NCBI RefSeq assembly: GCF_014117325.1
Contig: NZ_CP059732.1
Location: 4,415,001 to 4,479,000 of the forward strand
From: Spirosoma foliorum
GTDB lineage: Bacteria > Bacteroidota > Bacteroidia > Cytophagales > Spirosomataceae
Direction of reading: 5' to 3'
DNA length: 64,000 nucleotides
The notes below the pieces were generated by a model, which did no database searches, was not told where the DNA came from, and was given only the letters and a program-made list of their open reading frames with translations. Numbering within the stretch: position 1 is the stretch's first letter; every line of letters starts with the position of its first letter. Shown here in pieces: positions 1 through 9,075 of this stretch. Both the position numbers and the translations under genes were made by a program.

Positions 1-341
1 TGGCCGAAAGCGCGTTGTTTATTGTTTGCTGCCTGTCGTTGGGGCTATTGATTTCCAATGTCGCTACCACCCAGCAAACGGCCATGCTGATGTCGATGAT
101 GGGTATGATGTTACCAACTATACTGTTAACGGGCTTCATGTTTCCCCTGGAAAATCTGCCCATTTTCCTGCAGTGGGTTTCCCATATTATTCCGTCCCGC
201 TATTATTACCTGATTGTCAAAGCGGTGATGTTAAAAGGATTAGGTATTGAAGCCGTCTGGAAAGAAACGCTCATTTTAGCCGGCATGACGCTGGCATTGC
301 TGGGCATTAGCCTCAAAAACTTTAACATCCGACTGGCATGA
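1..341 (+). CDS. ABC-2 type transporter permease, 3' part
   Basis: This is the C-terminal part of a membrane permease; the gene starts before the window. About 113 codons are visible, with hydrophobic segments and a run of Met-rich membrane sequence ending in the FPLENLP and IPSRYYY motifs. These are typical of the C-terminal membrane half of ABC2_membrane_3 (YbhS/YhhJ-like) exporters. Its stop overlaps the start of the next permease (ATGA), so the two are translationally coupled and probably form a heterodimer in the inner membrane. The ATPase and membrane-fusion partners would be expected just upstream, outside the window. Confidence 0.85.
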   Translation, partial: AESALFIVCCLSLGLLISNVATTQQTAMLMSMMGMMLPTILLTGFMFPLENLPIFLQWVSHIIPSRYYYLIVKAVMLKGLGIEAVWKETLILAGMTLALLGISLKNFNIRLA

Positions 342-1456
342 GAATCCTCAAATTCATATTGCGTAAGGAGTTCCGGCAGATTTTCCGGGATCGCAGTATT
401 CTGGCAATGATCTTTGCCCTGCCAACGATACAACTGATCATCATGCCGCTGGCGGCTAATTTTGAGGTAAAAGGGATAAATCTGGCGATTGTGGATCATG
501 ACCACAGTTCCTATTCTCAGCAACTGATTTCCAAAATTGGCTCATCGGGTTATTTCCAACTCATTGCGAGTCCTCAGTCCTATAAGCAGGCACTGAAATT
601 GGTAGAAGACAACGAGACTGATGTAATCATGGAAATTCCGGCAGGTTTTGAGCGGAATCTGGTTCGCGAAGGCGCGCAACTGCTTTTCCTATCGGTAGAT
701 GCCATCAACGGAACTAAAGCCAGTTTGGGTGGGGCATATTTGAGTCAGATCATCACCGATTTTAACAGCGCGATTCGACTAGAATGGGGGCAGCCAGATC
801 GCTTTACAACCGGTCCGCCAATTGCCGTAACATCCAGTAGCTGGTTCAATCCTGCCGCTGACTATCATTTTTTTATGGTGCCCGGCATCCTGGTGCTCCT
901 GCTGACGATGGTGGGGGGATTTTTATCGGCGCTCAACATCGTACGGGAAAAAGAAATTGGCACCATCGAACAAATCAATGTCACCCCGATTCAAAAGTGG
1001 CAGTTTATTCTGGGGAAGATGATCCCATTCTGGGTATTGGGTATGGTCGTCTTCACCGTCGGGCTGATCATTGCCCGGCTTATTTACGGAATCGTGCCTA
1101 GTGGTAGTCTGGCCACCCTGTATTTGTTTGCGGGGATATACCTGATCGCCATTCTGGGGTTTGGCTTGTTGGTGTCAACTTACAGTGATACGCAGGTTCA
1201 GGCCATGTTTGTCGCCTTCTTCTTCATGATGATCTTTATTCTGATGAGTGGGCTCTTCACATCCATCGACAGCATGCCTGCCTGGGCACGAGCAATTGCT
1301 CAATTAATACCCGTTACCCATTTCATCGAAGTCATGCGGATGATCATCCTGAAAGGCAGCGGACTGGCCGATGTCAGCCGTCAACTGCTTTATGAGGTAG
1401 GCTTTGCTGTGTTCTTAAATGGCTGGGCAATCTGGAATTACCGAAAAACCAGCTAA
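338..1456 (+). CDS. ABC-2 type transporter permease (YbhR/YhhJ-like)
   Basis: A 372-residue inner-membrane permease of an ABC exporter. It has one N-terminal membrane helix (about residues 20-40), then a large extracytoplasmic domain (about 45-175), then five or six membrane helices to the C terminus. This is the layout of the ABC2_membrane_3 family, which moves drugs or other hydrophobic compounds outward. The conserved EIGTIEQINVTP loop and the IPVTHFIEVMR motif near the end support the family. The start overlaps the stop of the preceding permease by four bases. The substrate cannot be told from sequence. Confidence 0.88.
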   Translation: MRILKFILRKEFRQIFRDRSILAMIFALPTIQLIIMPLAANFEVKGINLAIVDHDHSSYSQQLISKIGSSGYFQLIASPQSYKQALKLVEDNETDVIMEIPAGFERNLVREGAQLLFLSVDAINGTKASLGGAYLSQIITDFNSAIRLEWGQPDRFTTGPPIAVTSSSWFNPAADYHFFMVPGILVLLLTMVGGFLSALNIVREKEIGTIEQINVTPIQKWQFILGKMIPFWVLGMVVFTVGLIIARLIYGIVPSGSLATLYLFAGIYLIAILGFGLLVSTYSDTQVQAMFVAFFFMMIFILMSGLFTSIDSMPAWARAIAQLIPVTHFIEVMRMIILKGSGLADVSRQLLYEVGFAVFLNGWAIWNYRKTS

Positions 1457-1537
1457 GTTTATTTAAACGAATGGACAATGAAAAATTTACTAGTTGAAGT
1501 TGTTTGAACTTTCCCTTTTATAGAAAAATCTAGCCTA

Positions 1538-1624
1538 TTTTTTGTCATCCCGACGCCAGGAGGGATCTCAAGCTTGACTAATATGGAAATTTGAGATCCC
1601 TCCTGGCGTCGGGATGACAAAAAA
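1538..1624. repeat. Long perfect inverted repeat, 34-nt arms (family D)
   Basis: The arms 1538-1571 and 1591-1624 are reverse complements around a 19-nt loop. The core reads GTCATCCCGACGCCAGGAGG and continues GATCTCAA. A closely related half copy lies at 37410-37432, so it is a dispersed element and not a one-off terminator. It sits in the 315-bp gap between convergent genes, and flanking runs of T and A would also let it end transcription from both sides. The rest of the gap (1457-1771) is AT-rich with no gene; it contains a word CATTATTCATTTTACATT (1682-1699) like that of the repeats at 16092 and 30597. Confidence 0.85.
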
Positions 1625-1771
1625 ACACAAACCTCAGTTAGATGATGAAAGTTTAGACAGCTTTATTATCAACCAATTAGCCATTATTCATTTTACATTT
1701 TCCATTTACTTATCTGACGATCAACATAGTTTACAGAATAGACAGTTTGATTAGGCATTTCTCAATCGCTA

Positions 1772-3334
1772 CTAATAATTCATTTTAATGGATTGAATAA
1801 GGCTACGTTCGTTTTGGGTACCTGATACACTCACGCCAATACGTGGTGCCCGGTCCCAGCGCGGCACAAACGATCCGTACAGCGGATTTGCCTTTAAAAG
1901 TTGATTTGGCACGCTATCCACGCCATAACTGAATGTATAAAACTGACCAGCGCCGGTATGTACCTGTAAATTAACCAAAGGTGCCGTTTCGGGTATTGTC
2001 GTCGTTTCGAGCACAGTGCGCACACCATCTTTCACCTGCCAAAGCTCCAACGCACCTTTCCGGGCTCCCAGGCCAAGCCCATTCGCAGCATCACCATAGA
2101 GGCAGATACTTTGCAGTACATCAGCTTTCGGCTTAATGCTGGCCGAGAACGTATAGGTTCCTCTTTTAACAACCAAACCGAGAAAGCTTCCAATTGGATT
2201 CGAGGCTGTATTGGCTAGCTGCAACTGACCTTCCTTAACGGTAAAGGTTGGCTTCGGCAAGCTAACATCCCATACCCACGGAGCGTCGGCATTTGCGTTT
2301 TTGAAATCAACCGATAAACTCGTTACACTGCTCTGGCTAGCACCCAATGGCGACTCTGCCGTAACAGGCGTTGTGGTACCATACCGGAAACTTGGCCACT
2401 GGGTTTTATCATTCCAGACTAATTCGCTCAAAACACCCTGCCGCCCAACCGAGGTAAAGTCGATTCCATTGTAGGCATGGTGTAGATAAAAATAGCGATT
2501 ATCTGGCGTAGTCACTACCGTTCCATGACCAGGGCATTTCCAGGCCGAGTTACTAACTAAAACCGGGTTCCCAGCATACTTTTCCCACGGCCCCTGTAGC
2601 TTTTCGACCCGAGCCAGGCCAACCTGGTAATTACAGCGGGCACCACAGCAGGCATTGCCCGAATAGGTCATGTAAAAATAACGACCATGTTTAAAAATAG
2701 CCTGCCCTTCTAAACCTCCACCCTCCCAGTTGTTCGGATCAGCGGTCAGTAGTGTAGTTGCTTTACCGGTCACTTTGAGTCCATTGTCAGAGAGTTCGGC
2801 CCCCAATAGCTCAATCAACTTACCCTTATCTAAACCGTAGGCTTTCCAGGTAATGTACAACTTTCCCTGATCTTCTATCACAAACGCGTCAATGGCTTCG
2901 CTGGTCCATTCGATCAGTAGGCCGTGATCGGTGAAGCCTTTGCGCAGGTCACGAGTAGAAGCAACACCGATATACGAGCGCTTGTCCGATTTTCGACGGG
3001 CGGTATAATAAACGAAGTAGGTTCCATTCCGGTAGAACAGCTCCGGGGCCCAATAACTGCCCATTGTCCAGGCTGGCGGAGTTTGAAAAACAGGCCCCAT
3101 ATAGGTCCAATTGACCAGATCAGTTGACGTGTAAATTGGATACGCAGGCCCCCACTCCGACGAAGTACCCACGGCATAGTAGGTATTACCAACTCGAATA
3201 ACGGACGGGTCGGCAAAGTCGCCTGCAATGACCGGGTTTCGATACGTAGTGGCTGTTTTGGGCGATTGAACAGACTGTGCCAAACAATTGGCAATGAACA
3301 GACTAGCAACAAGGGCAGTAAAAACAATTCTCAT
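1772..3334 (-). CDS. Secreted glycoside hydrolase family 43 protein
   Basis: 520 residues with an N-terminal signal peptide (hydrophobic residues 3-18, cleavage likely after LAQS). Residues 31-330 form the five-bladed propeller of GH43, which contains beta-xylosidases, arabinofuranosidases and arabinanases. The three family acids are in place: the base in DFADPS (D42), the pKa-modulating Asp in EAIDAF (D149) and the acid in GGLEGQ (E209). Residues 345-520 look like a C-terminal beta-sandwich (GH43_C2/DUF1349-like). The protein probably acts in the periplasm or outside the cell on plant arabinoxylan-type glycans; the exact substrate is not clear. The start codon lies only ten bases after the stop of a decayed enolase-superfamily fragment. 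Confidence 0.88.
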   Translation of the reverse strand: MRIVFTALVASLFIANCLAQSVQSPKTATTYRNPVIAGDFADPSVIRVGNTYYAVGTSSEWGPAYPIYTSTDLVNWTYMGPVFQTPPAWTMGSYWAPELFYRNGTYFVYYTARRKSDKRSYIGVASTRDLRKGFTDHGLLIEWTSEAIDAFVIEDQGKLYITWKAYGLDKGKLIELLGAELSDNGLKVTGKATTLLTADPNNWEGGGLEGQAIFKHGRYFYMTYSGNACCGARCNYQVGLARVEKLQGPWEKYAGNPVLVSNSAWKCPGHGTVVTTPDNRYFYLHHAYNGIDFTSVGRQGVLSELVWNDKTQWPSFRYGTTTPVTAESPLGASQSSVTSLSVDFKNANADAPWVWDVSLPKPTFTVKEGQLQLANTASNPIGSFLGLVVKRGTYTFSASIKPKADVLQSICLYGDAANGLGLGARKGALELWQVKDGVRTVLETTTIPETAPLVNLQVHTGAGQFYTFSYGVDSVPNQLLKANPLYGSFVPRWDRAPRIGVSVSGTQNERSLIQSIKMNY

Positions 3335-3344
3335 TATGAACTAA

Positions 3345-3530
3345 TTATGGCTTTAAAATTGTACCGTCGCTTTTACGAACAGTCCATCGGAATTTTGTAC
3401 CAATCGGATATTTGGCGGCTTCTTTTTCGTTACTATCAATGCTTAAACCGGGCGAGTCGCTTATTTCCTAAAGCGTCGCTATCGGTAGCATCTACCGGTA
3501 TTTGCCAGTATTTCAATATGCACGTGGTTA
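3345..3530 (-). pseudogene. Decayed 3' end of an enolase-superfamily dehydratase gene
   Basis: Translating the minus strand from about 3450 to the TAA at 3345-3347 gives DSPGLSIDSNEKEAAKYPIG followed by TKFRWTVRKSDGTILKP. This matches the C terminus of the intact gene at 48632-49987 (PGLGVDVDEKEAAKYPITT... QVRKMDGTIIRP). In the same frame an amber codon occurs a few codons upstream. Beyond it a piece reading NHVHIEILANTG resembles AHAHIDLAVWNFG of the intact gene, apparently with a small deletion. The rest of the gene is absent, and the ECF sigma gene follows. I read it as the stump of a paralogue that once preceded the GH43 gene. Confidence 0.72.
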
Positions 3531-3600
3531 TGCTGACTGGCACAGCCACGCGCATAGAGTCGTCGATTCGAGTGATACATACGAAAGTCCTGAAATGATA

Positions 3601-3631
3601 AAAGCCCGCATGACACGTCATGACGGGCTTT
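3601..3631 (-). terminator. Hairpin terminator after the ECF sigma gene
   Basis: AAAGCCCG (3601-3608) pairs with CGGGCTTT (3624-3631), with an inner ATGAC/GTCAT stem. It lies about 20 bp beyond the sigma factor stop and could end transcription on the minus strand. Confidence 0.65.
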
Positions 3632-3649
3632 CCAATCAGTTAACTTTAC

Positions 3650-4219
3650 TTAGCTATACGCATATTCACGAGTACAGATTTGGTGCATCCGCTCCCGGCT
3701 TCGCCGTAGACGCATCTTAACCGCACATCCTTTAATGCTGTATAACCGGGCAATTTCCTCGACAGTTAAACCGTCTTCGTATTTCAGTTGCAACAAGGCC
3801 CGATCCTTCGCCGATAGCGTTTGCATCGCCTGTCTAACCAGTTGAACCAGTTCATCTTCCAGCTGATTAGCCTCTAATGCTGGTACTTCCTGTTTCAACA
3901 GGTTATCTAAGGAATCGACCTGGAGTCGCTTGGCCAGCCGGAGCTGGTCTGAACAGTAGTTATACGAAATGGCATAGAGCCAGGTCGAGAAACTAGATCG
4001 TTGCTGAAAGGCATCCAACTTGGAAAACACCTTCAAAAAAATGTCGTGCGTAAAATCCTGGGCTAGTTCATGATTGCGGGTCATGGACAAACACCGACGG
4101 TATACTTTGTTAAAGTACCGTTTGTAAAGCATGTCGAAACATTGCCTGGGCTCGCTGGTAAAAAGCTGAAGAATAACCTCCTCGTCTGTGCATAAAGTGG
4201 TCATAATTAGTAGGTTCAA
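3650..4219 (-). CDS. ECF-type RNA polymerase sigma factor
   Basis: 189 residues, the usual ECF size. Region 2 (about residues 28-95) has the FTHDIFLKVFSKL core and the SSFSTWLYAISYNYCSDQLR segment. Region 4 (about 135-185) has an HTH, LTVEEIARLYSIKGCAVKMRL written in pieces: LTVEEIARLYS, then CAVKMRLRRSRE. Translation could also start at the Met six codons in (4204). No anti-sigma gene is adjacent: upstream is a 360-bp gap and downstream is the decayed fragment. The signal it answers to is unknown. Confidence 0.88.
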   Translation of the reverse strand: MNLLIMTTLCTDEEVILQLFTSEPRQCFDMLYKRYFNKVYRRCLSMTRNHELAQDFTHDIFLKVFSKLDAFQQRSSFSTWLYAISYNYCSDQLRLAKRLQVDSLDNLLKQEVPALEANQLEDELVQLVRQAMQTLSAKDRALLQLKYEDGLTVEEIARLYSIKGCAVKMRLRRSRERMHQICTREYAYS

Positions 4220-4579
4220 TATATGTAAACATCATTTATGGGTTCTATTTAGAGGTACATACACATTCCCATCAGATCGACAGACGCTGCCTAAGACATT
4301 GGTACTGGCGAGTCCTACTAGTCTCGCCCTCTCAGGCTGGCACAAAGAAAAGGTCAGGGAATATTTATACAATCTGGCCAATCAGTGACCTGATTTTGTT
4401 AGCAAAATACAAAAAACTAGAGAATCTCAGCTGTTCTGCGTCAGAAATGGCTGAACATGGTAAACTATATACGTAATTTTATTTAATGGGCCAATTTTCT
4501 AGACTCATGTGCTCTATTCTTCTCTTTAATTGGCTACTTTATCTTCCAACATATAACTAATAATAATTATCTAGCCCGC
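4220..4579. other. Gap without a recognised gene
   Basis: This is 360 bp between the ECF sigma gene and the end of the CheB/CheR gene, both on the minus strand. It is AT-rich. The only structure seen is a short hairpin with GGCGAG at 4307-4312 and its complement CTCGCC near 4323. It probably holds the promoter of the sigma factor, but no confident promoter motif was found. Confidence 0.4.
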
Positions 4580-7500
4580 CTATTTCCCTAAACTCTGCCT
4601 CAAGTCGCTCACATCCATTACGATACTAATCAAAATAGCCGGGTTGTTATGTGTATCCTGCGTCATTCGACCAGAGCCAAGTACATAATGAATGCCTCCA
4701 TCCTGATGGACTACCCGGTACTCCATTCGAAAGTCTCGGTTTTTGGTTATGCATTCCATACCATAGGCCGTCACTCGTTCGCGATCGTCAGGGTGAATCC
4801 GATTAAGCCAGCCACTCTCCGACTTCATTTCCGCATCATCGGCAAACCCAATAATTTCTTTACCTCGCTCATCCCAACTAGTAGCCTGGCTTTCCTGATC
4901 CCACTTGCCCAGCCCGGCCATGCTTGTACTGAGCGCAACACGCAACAATTCGTTGGCCTGCGATAATTCGTGCGTACGCTCCTTAATCTGTTTATTAATC
5001 TCTTGGGTCGTTTCTTTTTGAAGCTGAATGTCAATCGAACTGCCAATATATCCGATAAATGCTTTCTCCCGATCAAACATCGGTTGCGCATTTTCAAGCA
5101 TCCAATGGTAGTCGCCATCGTGCCGACGTAAACGGAATTCTGAATTAAAGGGCTTCAATTCCTTTACCGACGCATCATATTTATCCTGATAACCCGATCG
5201 GTCGTCAGGGTGCAGGCTATTAATCAGGCCCTGACCCATTGCATCCTCTAGCGTACGGCCGGTATAGGTAAGCCAGCTTTTATTCAGATATATAAAGCGA
5301 CCATTAACATCGGTCACCCAAATTAGTGTAGGCGCATTATCGGCAATTTGATGAAACCATTCCTCGCGTTCCTCTAGCATACTTTGTGCCTTTCGGTGTT
5401 CGGTAATGTCTTCAATAGCAAGCAAAATTGACTCTTGCTGGCGAATGACGCGTCGGGCATTGAGCGACAGAATTCGCTCGCCTGTTTCCGGCGATAAGTA
5501 GGTTAACTCAAATCCCTGAAACTGCGTGTCGGAGGTGACAACATCGGTGAGCATAAGCCGCAATTCGGGAATATCCCATTGCCGATGATCCAGTTCGTAG
5601 ATGAGTCGCCGTGCGGTTGTTTCCTCGCTTAGTTTGAATAATCGATAAAAGGCGGGATTGGCACTCTTTACGCGCAAGTCGGTATCGAGCACCAAAGTAG
5701 CCTCACGGATGGTACCAAATATATCTTCGGCAAACTGGTAAGCTTCCGATAACTGGTCATTCCGCACCTGCAACTCCTGGTTTATCGTCAGCAGTTCCTC
5801 GTTTGTCGACTCGATTTCTTCTTTACTGCTTTCGAGTTCTTCATTGATGCTTTGCAACTCTTCATTGCTGCTGATGATTTCCTCATTAGCCGATTGTAAT
5901 TCCTCATTACTGGCCTCCTGTTCTTCAATAATAGAGCGCATATCCTCCCGAAGATTAGCCAGTTCGTTCTCTAACTCTTTAATCCGCCGATTACGGGCGT
6001 CGGCCGATCGGTTGATGGGTACAACGGGAGGCTCAACCTCTTCAAAGATGACCAGAAAAAGCCGCTCTTCGGAGGCAGTATCCAACGGAACAGCCTCAAT
6101 AGCAACATAATGAATCTTGGTTTTTATCCGAATTTCCAATCCGGTCTTGCGCGCAGGCTCGCCCGATTTTTGGGCTTTGTGCACAACGTTCCGTAGTTCA
6201 AATACCAATGATGGACGGGCCATCTTAATCAAATTCAGGCTGGCTTTTCCGGGAGCAGGCTCGAGAAATAAACCCGTTGAGCCTCGGAACTGCAAGATTT
6301 CCAGATCCTGATTCACAACAACGCTGGCCGGTACGTACTGGCTAAGTAGTAAGTTATCAACTACTTTATCCAGATCAGAAACGGAATGGGCTGGTATGGA
6401 TCGGTCGTTAACTGAGTTATCGGTCAAGCCTGGCATTTTAGCATATGCCGACTGACGATAAAAGCCTGAATCGCCATCCAGTTGCCGGGGGAACTTATTA
6501 AACGTCGCCCGGCTATCGACATCATTTTTGCGCGAGAAAACTTTATAGTTTTTTTCCAGCTGTGAAAATAATGGTGCTGAATTACCTACTGCCTCCGATT
6601 TTCCAAGAACCAGATAGCCATTGGCATTCAATGCATAGTGAAACGTCGTGATGGCTTTGCGCTGTAATGTACTGTCCAGATAAATGAGCAGATTTCGGCA
6701 GCTAATCAGATCCAGCCGCGAAAATGGTGGATCTTTCAGAAGATTGTGGGGCGCAAAAACACAGAGATCCCGCACCGATTTATTGATTCGGTAGTGGTCA
6801 TCTACTTTCGTAAAAAAGCGCTGTAAACGCGAGGGCGATACGTCCATCATTTCGCCCCGTGTATAACTCCCGAGCCTAGCTTTGGCCACCGCCGACTCGC
6901 TTAAATCCGTGGCAAACAGCTGAATAGTCCGGTTTAAAGCTCGATCGCCAAGTACCTCCAGCAAAAGCATGGCCAGTGAGTAAGCCTCCTGCCCTGTTGA
7001 ACAGGCGGGCACCCATACACGTATTGGCTCCTGCGCGGGCTTATCGCGGAGTAGTTGAGGCAGTAACACCTTCTGGATGTAATCCATTGTTTCGGGGTCG
7101 CGAAAGAAGCTGGTCACATTAATGAGAAGGTCATCATATAGCAAAGAAGCTTCATCCAGATGGTGCCGCAGGTAGTCGGCGTACTGGTGTAGAGAGTCTA
7201 ACTTATAGAGTAAGACCCGCCGGATAATACGACGCCGGATGGTCGTCATTTTATAATGGCTAAAATCAACACCCGTAGCCCGACGTAGCAATTGAATAAT
7301 GACTTTCAGGTCTTCGGCGGACTCTTTGCTCATATCAATTAGCAACGATTCACTTGTTTCGGGTTCTACCGTTTCCGGTAAGGTTGTCTGCCGAAAAACG
7401 GACGTTTGCTGGCTTAGTCGTTCCAGTTCATGTGCGATATCGGCAGGTGGTAGAACTCGATCTACCACGCCTTCAACAATTGCTGATCGCGGCATGCTCT

Positions 7501-8014
7501 GAAACAACGCCGACTCGTCCTGAGCAAACGTAATTCCCCCGGCCGATTTGATCGCTCGAAGCCCCAGGGTTCCGTCAGATGCCGTTCCGGATAAGACGAT
7601 TGCGATGGCCCCCTCTTTCTGCCGCTCAGCCAATGACAGAAAAAACTGATCGATTGGCATATGAATACCCGAACGGGCCTGAATCGGCAATAAGGTCAGA
7701 GCCCCATCCAGAACTTCCATACCCTGATTGGGTGGAATAACGTAAAGATGATTAGGCTCTACCTGCATCCGGTGTTGCGCTTCTCGAACGGGCATTGCCG
7801 TAGCCTGGCCCAACCTGTCGACCAGGTGGTTTTCCTGAGTTGAGTCCAGGTGCTGAATATAAACGTAGGCGAGCCCGGTAGTAGGCGATAGATGCACCAG
7901 TAATTCTAAAATGGCTTCCTGCCCACCAGCAGATGCACCGATAGCAACAATGGGAACAAGAGGAGATGGAGTCGTTGAATCAGGAGGGTTAAGGGTACTA
8001 TTCTTTTTTGCCAT
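4580..8014 (-). CDS. CheB-CheR-PAS fusion protein, no kinase domain
   Basis: 1144 residues. Residues 20-205 are a CheB methylesterase domain with the triad Ser28 (GASAGG), His55 (QHLD) and Asp147 (TASDGT). Residues 225-495 are a CheR methyltransferase (VWVPACSTGQEAYSLAMLL; ISCRNLLIYL). A linker leads to a long coiled coil (about 655-745) built on repeated NEELQS/NEEL heptads, and then three PAS/PAC units (about 755-870, 880-1000 and 1020-1140). The protein ends right after the last PAC. Such fusions usually continue into a histidine kinase or other output domain. It stands alone, with no chemotaxis genes nearby, so a signalling role other than flagellar chemotaxis is likely. Confidence 0.88.
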   Translation of the reverse strand: MAKKNSTLNPPDSTTPSPLVPIVAIGASAGGQEAILELLVHLSPTTGLAYVYIQHLDSTQENHLVDRLGQATAMPVREAQHRMQVEPNHLYVIPPNQGMEVLDGALTLLPIQARSGIHMPIDQFFLSLAERQKEGAIAIVLSGTASDGTLGLRAIKSAGGITFAQDESALFQSMPRSAIVEGVVDRVLPPADIAHELERLSQQTSVFRQTTLPETVEPETSESLLIDMSKESAEDLKVIIQLLRRATGVDFSHYKMTTIRRRIIRRVLLYKLDSLHQYADYLRHHLDEASLLYDDLLINVTSFFRDPETMDYIQKVLLPQLLRDKPAQEPIRVWVPACSTGQEAYSLAMLLLEVLGDRALNRTIQLFATDLSESAVAKARLGSYTRGEMMDVSPSRLQRFFTKVDDHYRINKSVRDLCVFAPHNLLKDPPFSRLDLISCRNLLIYLDSTLQRKAITTFHYALNANGYLVLGKSEAVGNSAPLFSQLEKNYKVFSRKNDVDSRATFNKFPRQLDGDSGFYRQSAYAKMPGLTDNSVNDRSIPAHSVSDLDKVVDNLLLSQYVPASVVVNQDLEILQFRGSTGLFLEPAPGKASLNLIKMARPSLVFELRNVVHKAQKSGEPARKTGLEIRIKTKIHYVAIEAVPLDTASEERLFLVIFEEVEPPVVPINRSADARNRRIKELENELANLREDMRSIIEEQEASNEELQSANEEIISSNEELQSINEELESSKEEIESTNEELLTINQELQVRNDQLSEAYQFAEDIFGTIREATLVLDTDLRVKSANPAFYRLFKLSEETTARRLIYELDHRQWDIPELRLMLTDVVTSDTQFQGFELTYLSPETGERILSLNARRVIRQQESILLAIEDITEHRKAQSMLEEREEWFHQIADNAPTLIWVTDVNGRFIYLNKSWLTYTGRTLEDAMGQGLINSLHPDDRSGYQDKYDASVKELKPFNSEFRLRRHDGDYHWMLENAQPMFDREKAFIGYIGSSIDIQLQKETTQEINKQIKERTHELSQANELLRVALSTSMAGLGKWDQESQATSWDERGKEIIGFADDAEMKSESGWLNRIHPDDRERVTAYGMECITKNRDFRMEYRVVHQDGGIHYVLGSGRMTQDTHNNPAILISIVMDVSDLRQSLGK

Positions 8015-8412
8015 ATAGGGTAAGCTCCCTTAACTTAAGAAGCAGTAAGGCAGTTAAAGGATTGGGATACGTTGAGTAATCGTTTTTCTATAAAGGTATA
8101 GTTTACGACCAAGATGGCAAAAGAGATCGCGTAGTTCGTGGAGCATTGGCCGGTGGAACCTATCCACTAAACGATTTTTTATACTCTCTCTATCAAGCAT
8201 TTAGAACCTCTTTCCCTACCGTCCAGCATCGGTATCATAGGGCTTATACCTATACCACAAGTTAGCTTGTGACAGAAGCAACGAAAGTCGGTGAAGAATC
8301 TCCCGAGGAAGCTATTCGACGTTTTGGGAAAGCGTCATTCTATTCGAATAATCAAAGAAGCATGTTGCCTGAAGAGACAACAAAGTGGCGTTTGAGCAAT
8401 TTTGGGGAAGAG
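8015..8412 (+). other. Gap with possible relic of a coding sequence
   Basis: This 398-bp gap has two adjoining open stretches on the plus strand, neither with a convincing start. 8080-8266 reads ...VYDQDGKRDRVVRGALAGG then TYPLNDFLYSLYQAF... and ends at TAG. 8269-8427 continues in another frame (VTEATKVGEESPEEAIRRFG... to a TAA). The amino-acid composition looks protein-like, and the two frames could be one gene split by a frameshift. No family was recognised. Confidence 0.25.
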
Positions 8413-8958
8413 CTATGCTCCTTGTAACTTAACCAGTTTTTGCTGCGCTACCTGCTGGCCAGCCTCTGCCTGATTAATGTATTCGCAATAGGTATTGATT
8501 AGTGCATTGTAATGATTAATGAGCGTAATCCGGCACGATTCATTCCGAATCACCTGCTCAGCCCGTTCTCGAAGCAGTCCTAATTGATTGACAACTACAT
8601 TGAATTGAGCGATTCGACCTTCGTAAATCTTTAATTGTTGACAGGTCAATTCGATTTGCCAGTTATTGACTGGCACAACAGCACCAATAGGCTCGTCCAG
8701 AATGGCTTCCCATTCGCCCTCCAGCTGGCGGATGGCATCGGAGAACGGTTGACCGTCAAAGACTTCGGGAGGCAATTCAATTCTGCCCTCTTCATCAATA
8801 ATTTGCGCATTAATAATGGTCTCTCCTTTCAATGTAATCGAACTCAACACATCCAGAGCAACCTCTAGTTCAGGTAACTGGCACCAGAAGTCTCGACGTT
8901 TTTCCTGTTTATCAATAGCGACAAAAGATAGAATCATGACAAAACGGTTTAGTGGCAA
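8413..8958 (-). CDS. Hypothetical protein, about 180 residues
   Basis: I do not recognise the family. The N-terminal half is mixed alpha/beta with acidic stretches (LPELEVALDVLSS; IIDEEGRIELPPEVFDG). The C-terminal half is mainly helical, probably coiled (RIAQFNVVVNQLGLLRERAEQV). There is no signal peptide or membrane segment. Translation could begin at Met1 or at Met8 (8937). It lies 117 bp after the start-distal end of the BatA-like gene, on the same strand, and may be co-transcribed with it. Coding potential is supported by a sustained open frame with normal composition. Confidence 0.55.
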   Translation of the reverse strand: MPLNRFVMILSFVAIDKQEKRRDFWCQLPELEVALDVLSSITLKGETIINAQIIDEEGRIELPPEVFDGQPFSDAIRQLEGEWEAILDEPIGAVVPVNNWQIELTCQQLKIYEGRIAQFNVVVNQLGLLRERAEQVIRNESCRITLINHYNALINTYCEYINQAEAGQQVAQQKLVKLQGA

Positions 8959-9075
8959 CCATGAATAAGGCCCGAAGAGAGCTGTTCAGGAAAGTGCACC
9001 TGAACAAGCAACCGTTTAGCGCTTCAAAAGTTTTTAGAACTTCGCAAAGGGCCATATCGAACTCCCGGATAAGGG

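Noticed and set aside
2914..3327. A 137-codon open frame overlapping the GH43 gene
   Set aside because: It is an out-of-frame shadow of the signal peptide and propeller region with no recognisable motif.
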